Shown here piece after piece: positions 10,946 through 22,500 of a stretch of DNA of 64,000 nt. The position numbers were made by a program, and so were the translations under genes. The stretch comes from Lunularia cruciata (Eukaryota; Streptophyta; Marchantiopsida; Lunulariales; Lunulariaceae). The DNA lies in the NCBI GenBank assembly GCA_948567375.1, contig OX419755.1, forward strand, positions 48,551,001-48,615,000, written 5' to 3'. The notes beneath the pieces were generated by a model. It did not search any database. It was not told where the DNA came from and saw nothing but the letters and a program-made list of their open reading frames with translations. Numbering within the stretch: the stretch's first letter is position 1; each line of letters opens with the position of its first letter.

Positions 10946-11203
10946 CGCTACTACTCTATTCCACTACCTGCAATTTATCTAGTTGATTAACACGTAGATA
11001 CAACACGTCCACCGTTCTCCATAAGTTACAACTGGAAGTATCAAGGGTTCCTCTGACACGGTGATCATATGTAGAAAATCCTACCCAAAGCATGAGGTGA
11101 TGAATTGTGTGAAACGATGCTTTGGTAATATCTGGACATGAAAGTCCCAATGGTTTGGCGGAAGTGGATTTGGTGGTCCATAAATTCCATCTATCCCATT
11201 CCT

Positions 11204-11215
11204 GCTCTGATACCA
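11204..11215 (-). promoter_or_regulatory. Primer-binding site of element C (initiator tRNA-Met)
   Basis: The minus strand reads TGGTATCAGAGC one base inside the 5' LTR. It is complementary to the 3' end of plant initiator tRNA-Met, the usual primer of Ty3/gypsy elements in plants. The same motif serves element B (16676-16687) and, mutated, the fragment at 54628. Confidence 0.9.
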
Positions 11216-11216
11216 A

Positions 11217-11640
11217 TGTAAAAGACCAAAACCGAGGAGAGAAATAGGAGAATGGAAGCTCACATTGGGACACTTGAATGAGGGAAAACTCCGAATGCTT
11301 AGCATGAGCTTCGGCCTTGGTATTTATAGGTAGCATACAAGACCCTTGAAGCTTCTCAAGAAGTTTCCTTGAGCCGCTTTCTTGGAGTGCAAGCCAAGTT
11401 AACTAGGAAGCTTCTCAAGAAGCTTCCTTCTAGAAGCCGCCTACTTGGCGTGCAAGCTAAGCTAGTTAGAAGCTTCTAGAAGCTTCTTTCTAGAAGCTAC
11501 CTGCTTAGGAGCGCAAGTTAACTAGTTGGGAAGCTTCCTAAGAAGCTTCTTAGATGCTTCTAGAATATTCTAGGCTATTTTGTCTTATTCTTTACTTTGT
11601 AAGCCCGACTAACTTCATTACTAAACTCCATATTGTTACA
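11217..11640 (-). repeat. 5' LTR of element C (424 bp)
   Basis: Partner of 5998-6420 with the same TG...CA ends. A TATA box (CTATAAATA on the minus strand) is at about 11329-11320, and GAA/TTC clusters lie at about 11349-11560. The phased array GAAGCTTCTAGAAGCTTC is at 11469-11486. It is followed at 11641 by the target duplication CATTC. This LTR would drive transcription of the element. Confidence 0.95.
11349..11560 (-). promoter_or_regulatory. Heat-shock-element clusters in element C 5' LTR
   Basis: The arrangement seen in the other LTR is preserved here, including the perfect four-unit array at 11469-11486. This is the promoter-proximal LTR, so these sites are in position to control the whole element. 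One cluster has a base change (TTCCTTC to TTCTTTC) just beside the array, leaving the core intact. Confidence 0.6.
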
Positions 11641-11645
11641 CATTC
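11641..11645. repeat. Right target-site duplication of element C (CATTC)
   Basis: Identical to 5993-5997. The base pairs that follow resume element B integrase in the frame interrupted at 5992. Confidence 0.93.
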
Positions 11646-12479
11646 ACTCAATTGTTGTATGTAAATTCCACTGATGGAAGTAAGGTGTCCCAACTCTCTT
11701 GCTCATCCAAAGTAAAGCCCCAAAGCATGTCCTCAATAGTTTGATTTCCCTCTCTATTTTTCCATTGGTCTGTGGATGGTAAGCTCTAGACATAGCCAAT
11801 TTGGTTTTGAAGAACCCAAAGAGTGTTCTCCAAAACAAACTAGTGAGTTGAGTGCCTCTATCTATGATAAGCACTCAAGACAAGCCATGATGGGAAAAGA
11901 CTACATTTAAGTACAATTGAGCTAGTTGCGGGCCAGTCACATCCTTGGTGGTAGGATGCAAATGAATCATTTTTTTGAGTCGGTTGACAAAGACTATTGG
12001 AATCAAACCCAGAGGTGGTCTTGGGCAATTCACAAACCAGATCCATGCTTACCTATTCCCAACATTGTATATGAGTGGAGAGAGGTTGGAGGAGTCATAT
12101 GGGAGCTTGATTAGAAGCCTTATTTTGTTGACAAAGTAGGCAGCTCCAAACATATTCCATCACATCATTGCTCATCTTGGGCCATTAGTAATGGCATTTG
12201 ACTACATCCAAGGTCTTGTCCATTCCAACGTGACTTGCATGGCAAAATCATGACATTTTGCTAGGATGGTGGTTCTTAGATCCATATCATCAAGGATCCA
12301 CAACATACCCTCACAAAATTTGAGTCCTTAGGTGCTAGTGATGCCTTTGGATGATTGTAGCACCTACAATCTATGGATCAGTATTTGTAGCAATACAAAT
12401 GTTAGGCCAGAATATAGGGTTCATCTTGATTTCCACCACCAAATTGTTTGTCTTTGGCATTCGAGTGAATGCATCTACA

Positions 12480-12480
<1 letters not shown>
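11646..12480 (-). pseudogene. Element B integrase, proximal fragment
   Basis: Minus-strand words DLVCELPKTTSGFDS (near 12040), LIIDRGTQLTSLFW (near 11870), FFKTKLAMSRAYHPQTNG (near 11790) and YNN just before 11646 match element A integrase step by step. The zinc-site half survives only partly. Many stops and frameshifts. It continues at 5992 after element C. Confidence 0.85.
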
Positions 12481-13980
<1,500 letters not shown>

Positions 13981-14084
13981 ACTTTCTTTCTCTAGTCCAT
14001 TATGCCTTTGTAGTGCTCCATCCGCAACATACCTAAGATTGCATCATAACAAGCTAGTTGTATCACTCACCACTAGATTGCTTC

Positions 14085-14369
14085 TCAATACACTCCTATA
14101 GAGAGTATTACCTTTCTAAGTAATGACTTAATCCTCTCTATCTGACCATTAGGTAACTCTACTTTGCTCTTCTTATCCTTCTCTAGTTTCATCCCCAACC
14201 TTTTTGCAATAGAGCAAGACATTAAAGTATCTATTGCCCTAGGATCTATCAATACCCTCATTGGATTGCCTTCTAACACTCTATTTACAACAATTAATTG
14301 TGCATTTATCTTCCTCCTTCTTTGCACACTCGTCCTCTTCTTCACCCCACTTTTACTTTTCTTCACCAA
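14085..14369 (-). pseudogene. Element B protease remnant
   Basis: The minus-strand reading has INAQLIVVNRVLEGNP, then VLIDPRAIDTLMS, then IAKRLGM. This has the layout of a retropepsin-type protease, where the active site is normally DSG or DTG. Here it reads D-P-R, so catalysis is lost. The homologous stretch in the plus-strand fragment at 56246-56570 reads IDTKNFLSSSIAIRLGM. The gene lies directly after the zinc knuckle of gag, as expected. Confidence 0.7.
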
Positions 14370-14399
14370 GCCAGTAAGGCCATGAGGTACATTTACTTG

Positions 14400-14537
14400 T
14401 GATCTTTGTTTTCCAATGTGGTTTCCATATCTTCTTCTTTAATTTGTCTCTCCATGTGATTCAAAGGTCACTTGTATGGAGGCCGATGGCCTCTTAGATG
14501 ATGAGCACGAGAATTGATGGCTATGTGCCCAATTTTG
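14400..14537 (-). pseudogene. Element B gag zinc knuckle, distal half
   Basis: The minus strand next to the solo LTR reads GHIAINS. This is the second half of a CCHC knuckle whose first half (CYNCGK) lies at about 15155-15133 across the solo LTR. The last cysteine has become serine. Below it the translation continues with charged residues and stops towards the protease. Confidence 0.7.
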
Positions 14538-15131
14538 TGTAATACAAAGAGCTAGCTATATGATCTAGATGTGAAATTCAGTTTGGTAACATTTGAAATG
14601 ATGTTATACATGATGGTCAAAATAGATCAGATAGAAGTATCACCAAAAGGGTACTTCTACTAATAGGGTAGAAAACCAAAATAGATTTGAAAACCTTAGA
14701 ACCAATAGCTAGACATATGATTTGAAGGTGATAATTGGGTTGGTAACATCTTGAAGGATGTTACATAGGATGGAATGAGTAGATCAGAAAGAGGTATCAC
14801 CAAAAGGGGACTTCTACTAATAGAGTTGGAACCAAAATATGCCTAAAATCTTAAGGCAATTTCGGAGACCTAAACGGATGAATTAGGCCTCAAAAATGTG
14901 CAAATATCCCCCTCCCAATGGAGATAAGGCTGGCCTTCTCTTTCCCCTACTTTTTCTTGTTGATAGCTTTCCAATGGTACCTAATCCTATGGTTGAGTTT
15001 CATTGGAGGAGATTCGCTTTGCCTATATAATAAAGAGAAGGTGCTCCTTTGGGGCATCGGAGTTTGAGTGTGAAAGTGTGTGTTTTTCATGGCGTGTTTC
15101 TCTTCAGGTCTCCTATCCTTGGATTATTACA
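14538..15131 (+). repeat. Solo LTR of the A/B family inside element B gag
   Basis: It starts TGTAATAC and ends ATTACA and matches the A LTR, but lies in plus orientation inside minus-strand element B. No internal region is attached on either side. It is about 594 bp instead of about 740 because about 145 bp are missing after CCAATGGTACC, apparently between short direct repeats (CCTTA/CCTAA). Flanks TTTTG (left) and CTTTG (right, one base displaced) may be a decayed target duplication. The insertion separates the two halves of the gag zinc knuckle. Confidence 0.85.
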
Positions 15132-15132
15132 T

Positions 15133-16660
15133 CTTTGCCACAATTGTAACATCGTGTTGTTCTACTTGAGCTCCTTCTCTCGTGGGACTCCTTCTCTTGT
15201 TTCTTGATCTATCCCCATTCTCCTTGGAGAGGTCTTGCTTCTCTGTCTTGAAATCAAATGTTGCCCAATTCCATAGGTATAGGTCTACCAAAATTGTGTG
15301 TCTCAGCCTGATAGTTTTGCATCTGTGTTATCACTTCACCTCCTCCAAGCACCCTTGCTATTCTTTGGGCGCAAGCAATGGCTTCAAAAATAGTGCAAGG
15401 ATTTTGCACCATTACCTCTCGGTGATTCCGCTCTTTTAATCCTCTCTTGAAATTATCACGGGCTTCAACTAGACTCATATTGGTTATCACAACCAATAGA
15501 TCCATAAATGCCTCCATGTACTCTTGTATGTTATTCTTCTACTTCAACCCCCAGAGTCTAGTTTAGGCCATTTGCACAAAATCCATAGATTGGAAATACT
15601 TGAGCAGCCCTTCTTGCATGGCTATGCAAGTGACCTCTCTTCCTTCTACCAGCAATGATCATTCCCAAGCATCATACCATGTGAGAGCCTTATCGGTCAA
15701 GTACCCACATGCAAACACACCTGCAAAATGATCAATGATCTCCATTGTGAACAATCAGGGGTATCAATTCATTCTTGAAATCTAATCTTCCACTAATCCC
15801 ATGGGAAGTTGTCCCTTATAAGATTCAATGTTGCCTATCTTCTTCATTTGTAGTAACAATGTGGCTTGGTTGTTGATTGGAATCGGTATCATCAGCATGC
15901 ATAACTCTCTAGGTACTTTGATTGCTGGTGTTGGTTGTTGAGACAACTCTCCTTCTTGCATTACTTGATCCTTCTTGATAGCACATACTTGATTTTTCAA
16001 TTCCTCCATGGTCATCTTGATTTCTCAAAACTCATTCAACATCCACTACATTGCTTGCATCAACTCCTGCAATTGCAGATCCATGATTCCTACACGCAAT
16101 CGATGTTCACTTGCTATTTCCTACTTCAATGGAGGGTTAGAATGGTCACTCATGAGGGTGCATGAACTATGGGGACTACCATTGGGACCTCATAGGCCAT
16201 CATTCCTTGATAGTATTCCTCACCAAAATTGTGGACTACAAAATCCCTAAACATCACTTTTGGTCTAACTACATAACGGATTTCTACTTGCATGTTGAAA
16301 GGGTGAGGATTTAATACATCAGATCCATTATATCATAATAGAATTTAGATTTTCAAATCACACACTCTGTTGTATACCACACAGGTAGAATCATTGGGTT
16401 TGGTGAATTCATCATTTTGTCCATGAATTATGCTCCAAAATGATAAACTAGCAATACTCTCATTTGCTAACGTTGGATGTACATAATCTTGATGTGGATT
16501 CAAGAATGTGAAGTTAGGTGCATGAAATTGTCTTCTTGGTGCATCCATCCCATCCGCTCTCTAAAGCTCTTCCCAAGTCTAGGAATTGCACTATGTTCTC
16601 CACCTCAAATTACTCAGTTTTAGTAGCTCGTGCTCTTCCAAGAAGGGTGATCCACTCTCT
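15133..16660 (-). pseudogene. Element B gag remnant
   Basis: Minus strand: the protein begins near 16560 (MDAPRRQFHAPNF) and includes a middle domain MTMEELKNQVCAIKKDQ and IPINNQATLLLQMKKIGNI (about 16015-15820). A C-terminal capsid part FMDLLVVITNMSLVEARDNFKRGLKERN and AIACAQRIARVLGGGE (15510-15330) follows, then CYNCGK of the knuckle at the solo LTR. The fragment at 55200-56200 carries the same words on the plus strand. Stops and frameshifts separate the parts. Confidence 0.75.
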
Positions 16661-16675
16661 TGGATTAAAACACTT

Positions 16676-16687
16676 GCTCTGATACCA
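16676..16687 (-). promoter_or_regulatory. Primer-binding site of element B (initiator tRNA-Met)
   Basis: The minus strand reads TGGTATCAGAGC one base after the end of the 5' LTR, matching the primer site of element C. Confidence 0.88.
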
Positions 16688-16688
16688 T

Positions 16689-17428
16689 CGTAATACTATG
16701 AGGACAAGAGAACTCTTCAAGAGAGAAAACACAGATTTCACACTCAATCTTCCAATGCCCAAAAGAGCACCTTCTCTTTATTATATAGCCAATGAAGATC
16801 TCCTCCAAGGAAGCTCCACACTATGATTAGGTACATGGATAGGTGACTTGTCAACAAGTTCCACCCTATTCCTTGCTTGGATGGGTGATATGTTAGTCTT
16901 CGTCCCATCTGGTTGGTCAAACAAGCTTTGGCCAAAGGGAATCTTTTAGGGAATCTTCTTGTATGAATCTCATAATCACATGGGTAAGGTACCATTTGAA
17001 AGCTCTTGGTGAGATAAACCAAGGGGAGTGCAGGCTAGCCTCTCCTTTATTGGCAAGAATATACATATTTTTGAGGCCTAATTCATCCGTTTAGACCTCC
17101 AACATTGCCTCTAAAGTTTTTAGGCATATTTTGGCTTCTACTCTTATTAGCAGAAGTGCTCTTTTGGTTATACCTCTATCTGATCTACATTCTCTACCAT
17201 CTATAACCGCCTTCTACATGTTACCACTCCAAGTTTCACCTCTACATCGTATGCTTAACTATTGATTTTAAAGTTTCCAAGCATGTTTTGGTTTCTGGCC
17301 TATTAGTAGAAGTACTCTTTTGGTGATACCTCTAGCTTATCTACTAAGTCCACCATTTATAACATCCTTCTAGATGTTACCAAACCAAATTTCATCTTTA
17401 GATCATCTATCTAACTATTGGTATTACA
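16689..17428 (-). repeat. 5' LTR of element B (740 bp)
   Basis: Reverse complement of the A-family LTR: on the minus strand it starts TGTAATACCAATAG at 17428 and ends near 16689 beside the primer site. The final CA has mutated (plus-strand CGTAATAC instead of TGTAATAC). The TATA-like CTATATAATAAAGAG and the internal tandem duplication are kept. The flank at 17429 (TCAAG) is the presumptive target site; the other copy is outside the window. Confidence 0.88.
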
Positions 17429-17604
17429 TCAAGGCACCTCACATAAACATGGTGCACAAACAAGAAATAGAGAATGGAAGAGGTCCAATCACATGAAAAA
17501 AAATTCCTCCATCTCATAAACCAACATTGTATTGATTCCTCCACCATTTGGCATTTGACATAATATGAGTTAACTACTTCCTAAGCTACCAGGAGCACCA
17601 AGAA

Positions 17605-17830
17605 TGGGATCAAATTGTCTCTCCTAGCCAAAGCTATAGGTGTATAGATAATAGTGGAATAGTCACTATGACAAAACTTGAGGATGGATCAGTTGGCTAG
17701 GGCACCAGTCTAGTAACCAGAGATCTAGGGATCAAACCCTATTGTACACAATCTAGCAAGATGTGCAGATTTAGACAAACAATGACCAAAATCTACTCTA
17801 AACTACCTAGCCTCACGTCAACAAGCTAGC
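17605..17830 (+). repeat. tRNA-Thr-like SINE-type repeat, copy 1
   Basis: The segment 17682-17752 resembles a tRNA. A D-arm-like GGATCAGTTGGCTAGGGC is followed by an anticodon-loop-like TCTAGTAA and a T-arm TAGGG-ATCAAA-CCCTA with a perfect 5-bp stem. The order and spacing fit tRNA-Thr with anticodon AGT as I remember it, and the B-box-like GGATCAAACCC is recognisable. The anticodon stem no longer pairs, so it is not a working tRNA. A similar segment lies inverted at 30910-31070, and similarity extends both upstream (TCTCCTAGCCAAAGCTA) and downstream (GTGCAGATTT, CAAACAA). That shared extent defines a dispersed repeat. Confidence 0.6.
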
Positions 17831-17879
17831 CCTTCTAGGCCTTCATACCCTCTCATAGCCTTATGCCTCAAAGCCTCTA

Positions 17880-19130
17880 AACACCCACTCTAGCTAAGAG
17901 AATCTAGGTGACGCTTGCCGGCCTTTATCCACCATAGCCAGGAACTCAAAGGCTCAACATCATAGAAGCCAAATATGGTAGAACTCTTATAATCTGCAAA
18001 CAACTAGAGCATTGATTACAATCAAGCCACACCCACTCTAGCTAAGAGAATCCAAGTGAGCAACATCATAGAAGCCAAATGTGGTAGAACTCTTATAATC
18101 TGCCAACAACTAGTGCATTGATTACAATCAAGCCACACCCACTCTAGCTAAGAGAATCCAAGTGATATTCACCGGCCTCTATCCACCATAGCCAGGAACT
18201 CAAAGGCACACCCACTCTAGCTAAGAGAATCCATGTGATGCTTGCCGGCCTCTGTCCACCATAGCCAAGAACTCAAAGGCTCAACATCAAAGAAGTGAGC
18301 TCTCTGGAGCTACACTTTGAAAGTATACCTCCTAGTCTCCAACCCTAATGATAGCTAAGAGAATCTTGGTGATACTCGTTGGCCTCTGTCCCCCATAGCT
18401 AGGAACTTGAATGCTCAATATTAGAGAAAGCCAAATTTGATAAAACTCCTATAATTTGCAAACAATTGGACACTGATTACAGTCAAGCCACATCCACTCT
18501 CGCTAAGAGAATCCAAGTGATGCTCACCGGCCTCTATCCACCATAGCCATCCACTCTAACTAAGAGAATCCAAGTGATGCTCACCAGCCTCTATCCACCA
18601 TAGTCATCCACTCTAGCTAAGGGAATCCAAGTGATGCTCACCGGCCTCTATCCACCATAGCTAGGAACTCGAAGGCTCAACATCAAAGAAGTGAGCTCTC
18701 AAGCTAAGAGAATCCAAGTGATGCTCGCCGGCCTCTGTCCACCATAGCCAAGAACTCAAAGGCTCAACATCAGAGAAGTGAGCTCTCTAGAGCTACACTT
18801 TGAAAGTATACCTCCTGGTCTCCAACCCTAACGATAGCTAAGAGAATCCGGGTGACATTAGCTGGCCGCTTGCAACCATAGCTAGGAACTCAAATGCTCA
18901 ATATCAAAGAAGCCAAATCTGGCAAAACTCCTATAATCTCCAAACAATTTGACATTGATTACAGTCAAGCCACATCCACTCTAGCTAAGAGAATCCAAGT
19001 GATACTCGCCGGCCTCTATCCACTATAGCCAAGACCTCGAAGGCTCAACATCAAAGAAGTGAGCTCTCTAGAGTTGCACTAACTTTGAAGGTATACCCTC
19101 TAGTCTCCAACCCCAACGGTCCCATTGATG
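17880..19130 (-). repeat. Tandem array of D-family LTR fragments
   Basis: At least eleven imperfect copies of a core reading CTAGCTAAGAGAATCC, then GTGATGCTC, CCGGCCTC and CCACCATAGCCA occur here. Their starts are near 17887, 18034, 18138, 18213, 18351, 18495, 18551, 18611, 18701, 18835 and 18978. Some are joined by longer spacers that themselves recur (CAACATCAAAGAAGTGAGCTCTC, CACATTGATTACAATCAAGCCAC). The reverse complement of the core is present once in the LTR at 40907-41457 and in the LTR pieces near 30040 and 52580. The array is therefore a local amplification of part of that LTR. Confidence 0.8.
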
Positions 19131-19838
19131 ATACATCCGATAGTGCGAACAGTGCTAAGTGACAGTGGGCCCCACCATATAGTCAGTACCCCAAACACAA
19201 AATCTGATCGTCAACAAGTAGTCTATGAGGCACTGCCAAAATACTTCTAATTACCAAAATACTCCTAACTACCAACACTACTACTCTAGACTCCGAGCAA
19301 TCTAGGTGCGAAGCTACAAATGGCGTGACATTGGACATCGGTAATGACCTTGCGCTTTGCACCAACATTCTCCTCGCGACCAAACATGATGCAGAAATGG
19401 CATTGCAAACCTGTGGAAGTTGATGTTGAGACACAATGGGACGTTGGTTTTAGACCATACTTGGCATCATTAGCTTTGACATAATATGAACTATGCTTGC
19501 TATTAGACATCGAAATCCAACATCGAAATCCTAGTACACACTACACATACACATGAAAATATATACACACATGGTGCAATCTTGATTTAGGCGCATCAGA
19601 AAAGTTAATTAGGTAATTTAGGGTTTCAATTAGGTGCCTGTTATAATCAGGCCTGCTGATTACCTTTAAAACCAACCCCCTTGTGTGGATTTGGTTTGGC
19701 TTCGGTTTTGTGATAGTATCCTTTGTGCTCCCAGCTCGGTTCCTATCTGGCATTCCTTGGTGCTTTCTCCACTTTTTCGCTTTCCTTCGGGGTATATGCT
19801 TTTTGTGTGTGCTTATCACGAGTGAATGTGGATGAGTG

Positions 19839-19882
19839 ATTTCTCCAAGCTTACCATTGTTGAATGGTAAGCTTGGAGAAAT
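19839..19882. repeat. Perfect hairpin, 20-bp stem, 4-nt loop
   Basis: ATTTCTCCAAGCTTACCATT (19839-19858) is followed by GTTG and its exact reverse complement (19863-19882). No target duplication or transposon end is evident. Confidence 0.9.
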
Positions 19883-20363
19883 TCATGAGATCATGTGGAA
19901 TGGGAATGTATGGGATCCCCTAGGTGGAATAATCACTTGGAAAATATAGTTTCAGGAAATACAGTACTCTCAAATAGGTAGTTGCTCAATCCGCTTGTCC
20001 TCCTCCCCAATATACGACGCGTAGTCCTGTGAACAAAGTGGCAATTGACCATTCTACCAATTAATACGAATACGTCTTGGGTTAGTGATACTGTACTTCC
20101 GGAACTCCAACGGGATCGGCACGAAACCTCAATCAGAAATACCAATCATTTAACGTAGTGGACCTTGTCCAATGACATTGAAATTATCACCAGATTGACT
20201 CGTTGTCTTCAGTCTCCATGAGATTATTTTAAGGGTCGTCTGCTCTTCGTGCAGAAGTGATCCATGACTGTAGCATTTTGCAGCTAGAAACAAATGTTCA
20301 TCATGTTCAAGCCTGTCCCTAGAAGCGAATCAGCTTTCAGGCTTGTTCTTTCCCATTGGCCAC

Positions 20364-20371
20364 TATATATA
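20364..20371 (+). promoter_or_regulatory. TATA box upstream of a small ORF
   Basis: TATATATA lies in the context CCATTGGCCACTATATATAG. A CCAAT-type inverted box sits about 10 bp upstream and the first ATG of the open frame at 20491 about 120 bp downstream. It fits a core promoter but no transcript evidence exists. Confidence 0.3.
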
Positions 20372-20490
20372 GTTGGGAGCTTTGATTGCTTTCGCAGCTG
20401 GGAATCCATCTGCGTACTGTAGTTGGTAAACTAAACTTTAATTGTCTTAATTTGGTGAAGTACAGAAGAAGGAAACATAACTAAGTGAGC

Positions 20491-20739
20491 ATGGTTTTAG
20501 TTTCCAAAGATTGTGGGAACATCGGACGTACTCACTCAGCACATCTAGTTAACCAGGAACTTGCAATGGATATGAGTTCACCTCGTGCCCTTGCTATGCA
20601 TTCTAAACAAAAGTTTGTTGTAGGCTGCCAGATACTGAATGTTTTTGTTTCACCGTCAGGAAAGCCGACAATACAAACTGATCTTATGAAGGAACTGAAT
20701 CTCGCTTTTGGGGTGCCCGCAGTGAGGACCTTTTCGTAA
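20491..20739 (+). CDS. Small hypothetical ORF (82 aa) behind a TATA box
   Basis: The first ATG is at 20491 and a TAA closes the frame at 20737-20739, giving 82 residues. The product has no motif I recognise, no signal peptide and no membrane segment. Support is limited to a promoter-like TATA box at 20364 and the open frame. It could be a first exon, a small gene or chance. A second TATA box (TATATAAAG, 21115-21123) lies downstream without any open frame after it. I do not assign a function. Confidence 0.2.
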   Translation: MVLVSKDCGNIGRTHSAHLVNQELAMDMSSPRALAMHSKQKFVVGCQILNVFVSPSGKPTIQTDLMKELNLAFGVPAVRTFS

Positions 20740-22500
20740 ACCACCATGGACAGCAAACTGTCGCCACTGTGGTCCCTATGTGCCCTGCAGGTCAAAATCA
20801 ACGCAGCCCATGACAGGACACTGTCAGTCCTGGCACACTGCATACTTCAACTAGGGATTATTGAATAATGAAATCCTACATTTTAGCGCCACAGGTGGAC
20901 ATAGCATATTACCGATCCACCTTCTCTTGGTACTGTTTGAGAAGAAAGGTGGATGAGGAACTCCACTTCCAGTACTTAGAAGCTACCGTTGCATGTTTCC
21001 CCAGCTTTGCACCTTCACTGCTCAATATGCAAGATTTGTAATCTTGCCATGTTAGCTACTCGGAGATAAGGTGAAAGCAACTCTGTACATCCTAAACTCT
21101 TGGCCGCACAGGTCTATATAAAGTCCGTCTATGGGCTTTCCAGTTCATGGAATTTGCTTGTTAACGTTTTAGTTCTTTAGAAAATAGTGCGTTCCAAGAA
21201 TAGAAGTTAAAGGGATATTACGGGAGGTGCAAGGTACCCGTAAAATTCCCAACGGCCCCGTCAAAAAAAGTGCAAAGAAGGAAACATCTGTAAATATATT
21301 TAGTAAAGTAGTTGAAGACCCGTAAATATATTTGCGGGTCTTCACCTACCTTATGGACTCGTTTCTTTATCCCGGTTGTTGAAAGTTACAGGGGATCATG
21401 CAAAAGCAAAAGGACTAATCTTAGTTACATGTACCCATGTTTAGGAGGGAATGTCACTTGACAGAAGTTGGAACAGGCTAAGGCCTTAAGTGGACAATCT
21501 TGGTTCTAAGGAATTCGGGTGGGAATCACAAGTTCTAAATTTCGGTGTATGAAGAAGTACTGTCCGGAGGCAGTGAATCAAATTGGGGGAGATCAAGGGA
21601 AAATATTTAAACTTACAATCTTCATCGAGAGGAGAGCTTCAGGTGTTTCTTGTTTGGAAATGCTATCGACTATATAGGTGTGCAAGGTGAGGGGGGAAGG
21701 TAGCACTAGGGATTCAAAGGGAAAATGAGTGAGAAAGGTGGTGGGATGGAAGGAAAATTGAGAAATGTAAATCTGTTAGAAGCACGATTTGGGTCACCAC
21801 CACATTGTTGAACATAGTGGGCGCCAATCAAGATTATAGGGGAAGTTAGTTTTGTGAACTTAATTTGGTGTGGCTGCATTTGCAATTTGGGGCACCGGCC
21901 TTGTATACATGGGAATGTCATTGATATGAATACAACGGAGTGCACATCAGCCTCAAGAGGTTTGCTTATGATCCATGACTCTCATCTCCTCGATCTCTAG
22001 ACCCTTACCCTAAAAGAAATGTTCTCCAAGAATTGATTTCCATAAATGCCTCAATCTCCCAACCGTTTAATAACATAGTTTTCCAAGAGTCATAGGCAAT
22101 CACCTCCCACTAATTGTACCACTTTTGTTGACTCTTAAACTCCTTTATCTTGTAGCTCCTCTTATAGTCAGTGAAGTGCTTTCTAAAAGCCACATCTTCC
22201 TCATTCTACAACCTTTTCAGCATTTGGAGAATCTATCAGCAGTTTAGATTCTACCACACTCGTAGCTACTACTGTTATTCCACATGCATGCAATTTCCAA
22301 GATCTCCTTAACATGGTGGTATCTTCAAGACCATCTGGGCTATCAAAAGGAGTGTCCTTGGGGCCATAATAGTTGTGAACTCCCTCTAGTGTAAACCAAA
22401 AGCTACTAACAATGATAAGTTTTAAATGGTATCACATCATTATAGTTAGCTTTTAGATTATCTTGAAGACCCACACCATTTCAAACAGATCCATGGAGGT
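20740..22500. other. Non-coding stretch with a TATA box and a hairpin
   Basis: No gene was recognised. It holds an isolated TATA box TATATAAAG at 21115-21123 preceded by GATAAG near 21065, and a hairpin at 21313-21344. The minus strand at 22000-22210 has a short coding-like stretch (FRKHFTDYKRSYKIKEF, WEVIAYDSW) with stops, of unknown origin. Confidence 0.4.
21313..21344. repeat. Hairpin, 10-bp stem around an AT palindrome
   Basis: TGAAGACCCG (21313-21322) pairs with CGGGTCTTCA (21335-21344). The 12-nt loop is itself mostly palindromic (AAATATATTT). A second GTAAATATATTT lies about 30 bp upstream. Confidence 0.75.

Larger units (their letters stand above)
5998..11640 (-). mobile_element. Element C: complete Ty3/gypsy chromovirus
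   Basis: This is a full element of 5643 bp on the minus strand: LTRs at 5998-6420 and 11217-11640, primer site 11204-11215, gag, protease, RT, RNase H, integrase, chromodomain, and polypurine tract next to 6420. A perfect 5-bp target duplication (CATTC) flanks it. It sits inside the integrase of element B. By eye the LTRs differ by about eight substitutions and one indel in 423 bp, so it is much younger than its neighbours. Only a few lesions interrupt its genes. Confidence 0.95.
19131..20480. other. Non-coding stretch, no gene recognised
   Basis: I see no convincing gene. It contains a few short open frames without family signatures, somewhat more CpG than the retroelement tracts, and the perfect hairpin at 19839-19882. 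It ends with a promoter-like stretch: CCATTGG near 20352 and a TATA box TATATATA at 20364-20371. Confidence 0.5.

Noticed and set aside
10616-10990. Plus-strand open frame of 124 codons
   Set aside because: It is the antisense shadow of element C gag, which is clearly coded on the minus strand.
17682-17752. Functional tRNA-Thr gene
   Set aside because: The anticodon stem does not pair, the T-loop is one base short and no proper acceptor stem closes. With a related inverted copy at 31 kb it fits a dispersed repeat.
17880-19130. CRISPR-like array
   Set aside because: The repeats are long, imperfect and variably spaced, spacers recur among themselves, and the core is a known piece of an LTR in this window. 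This is plant nuclear DNA.
21115-21240. Gene starting after the TATA box at 21115
   Set aside because: No open frame or splice donor of any promise follows within several hundred bases.
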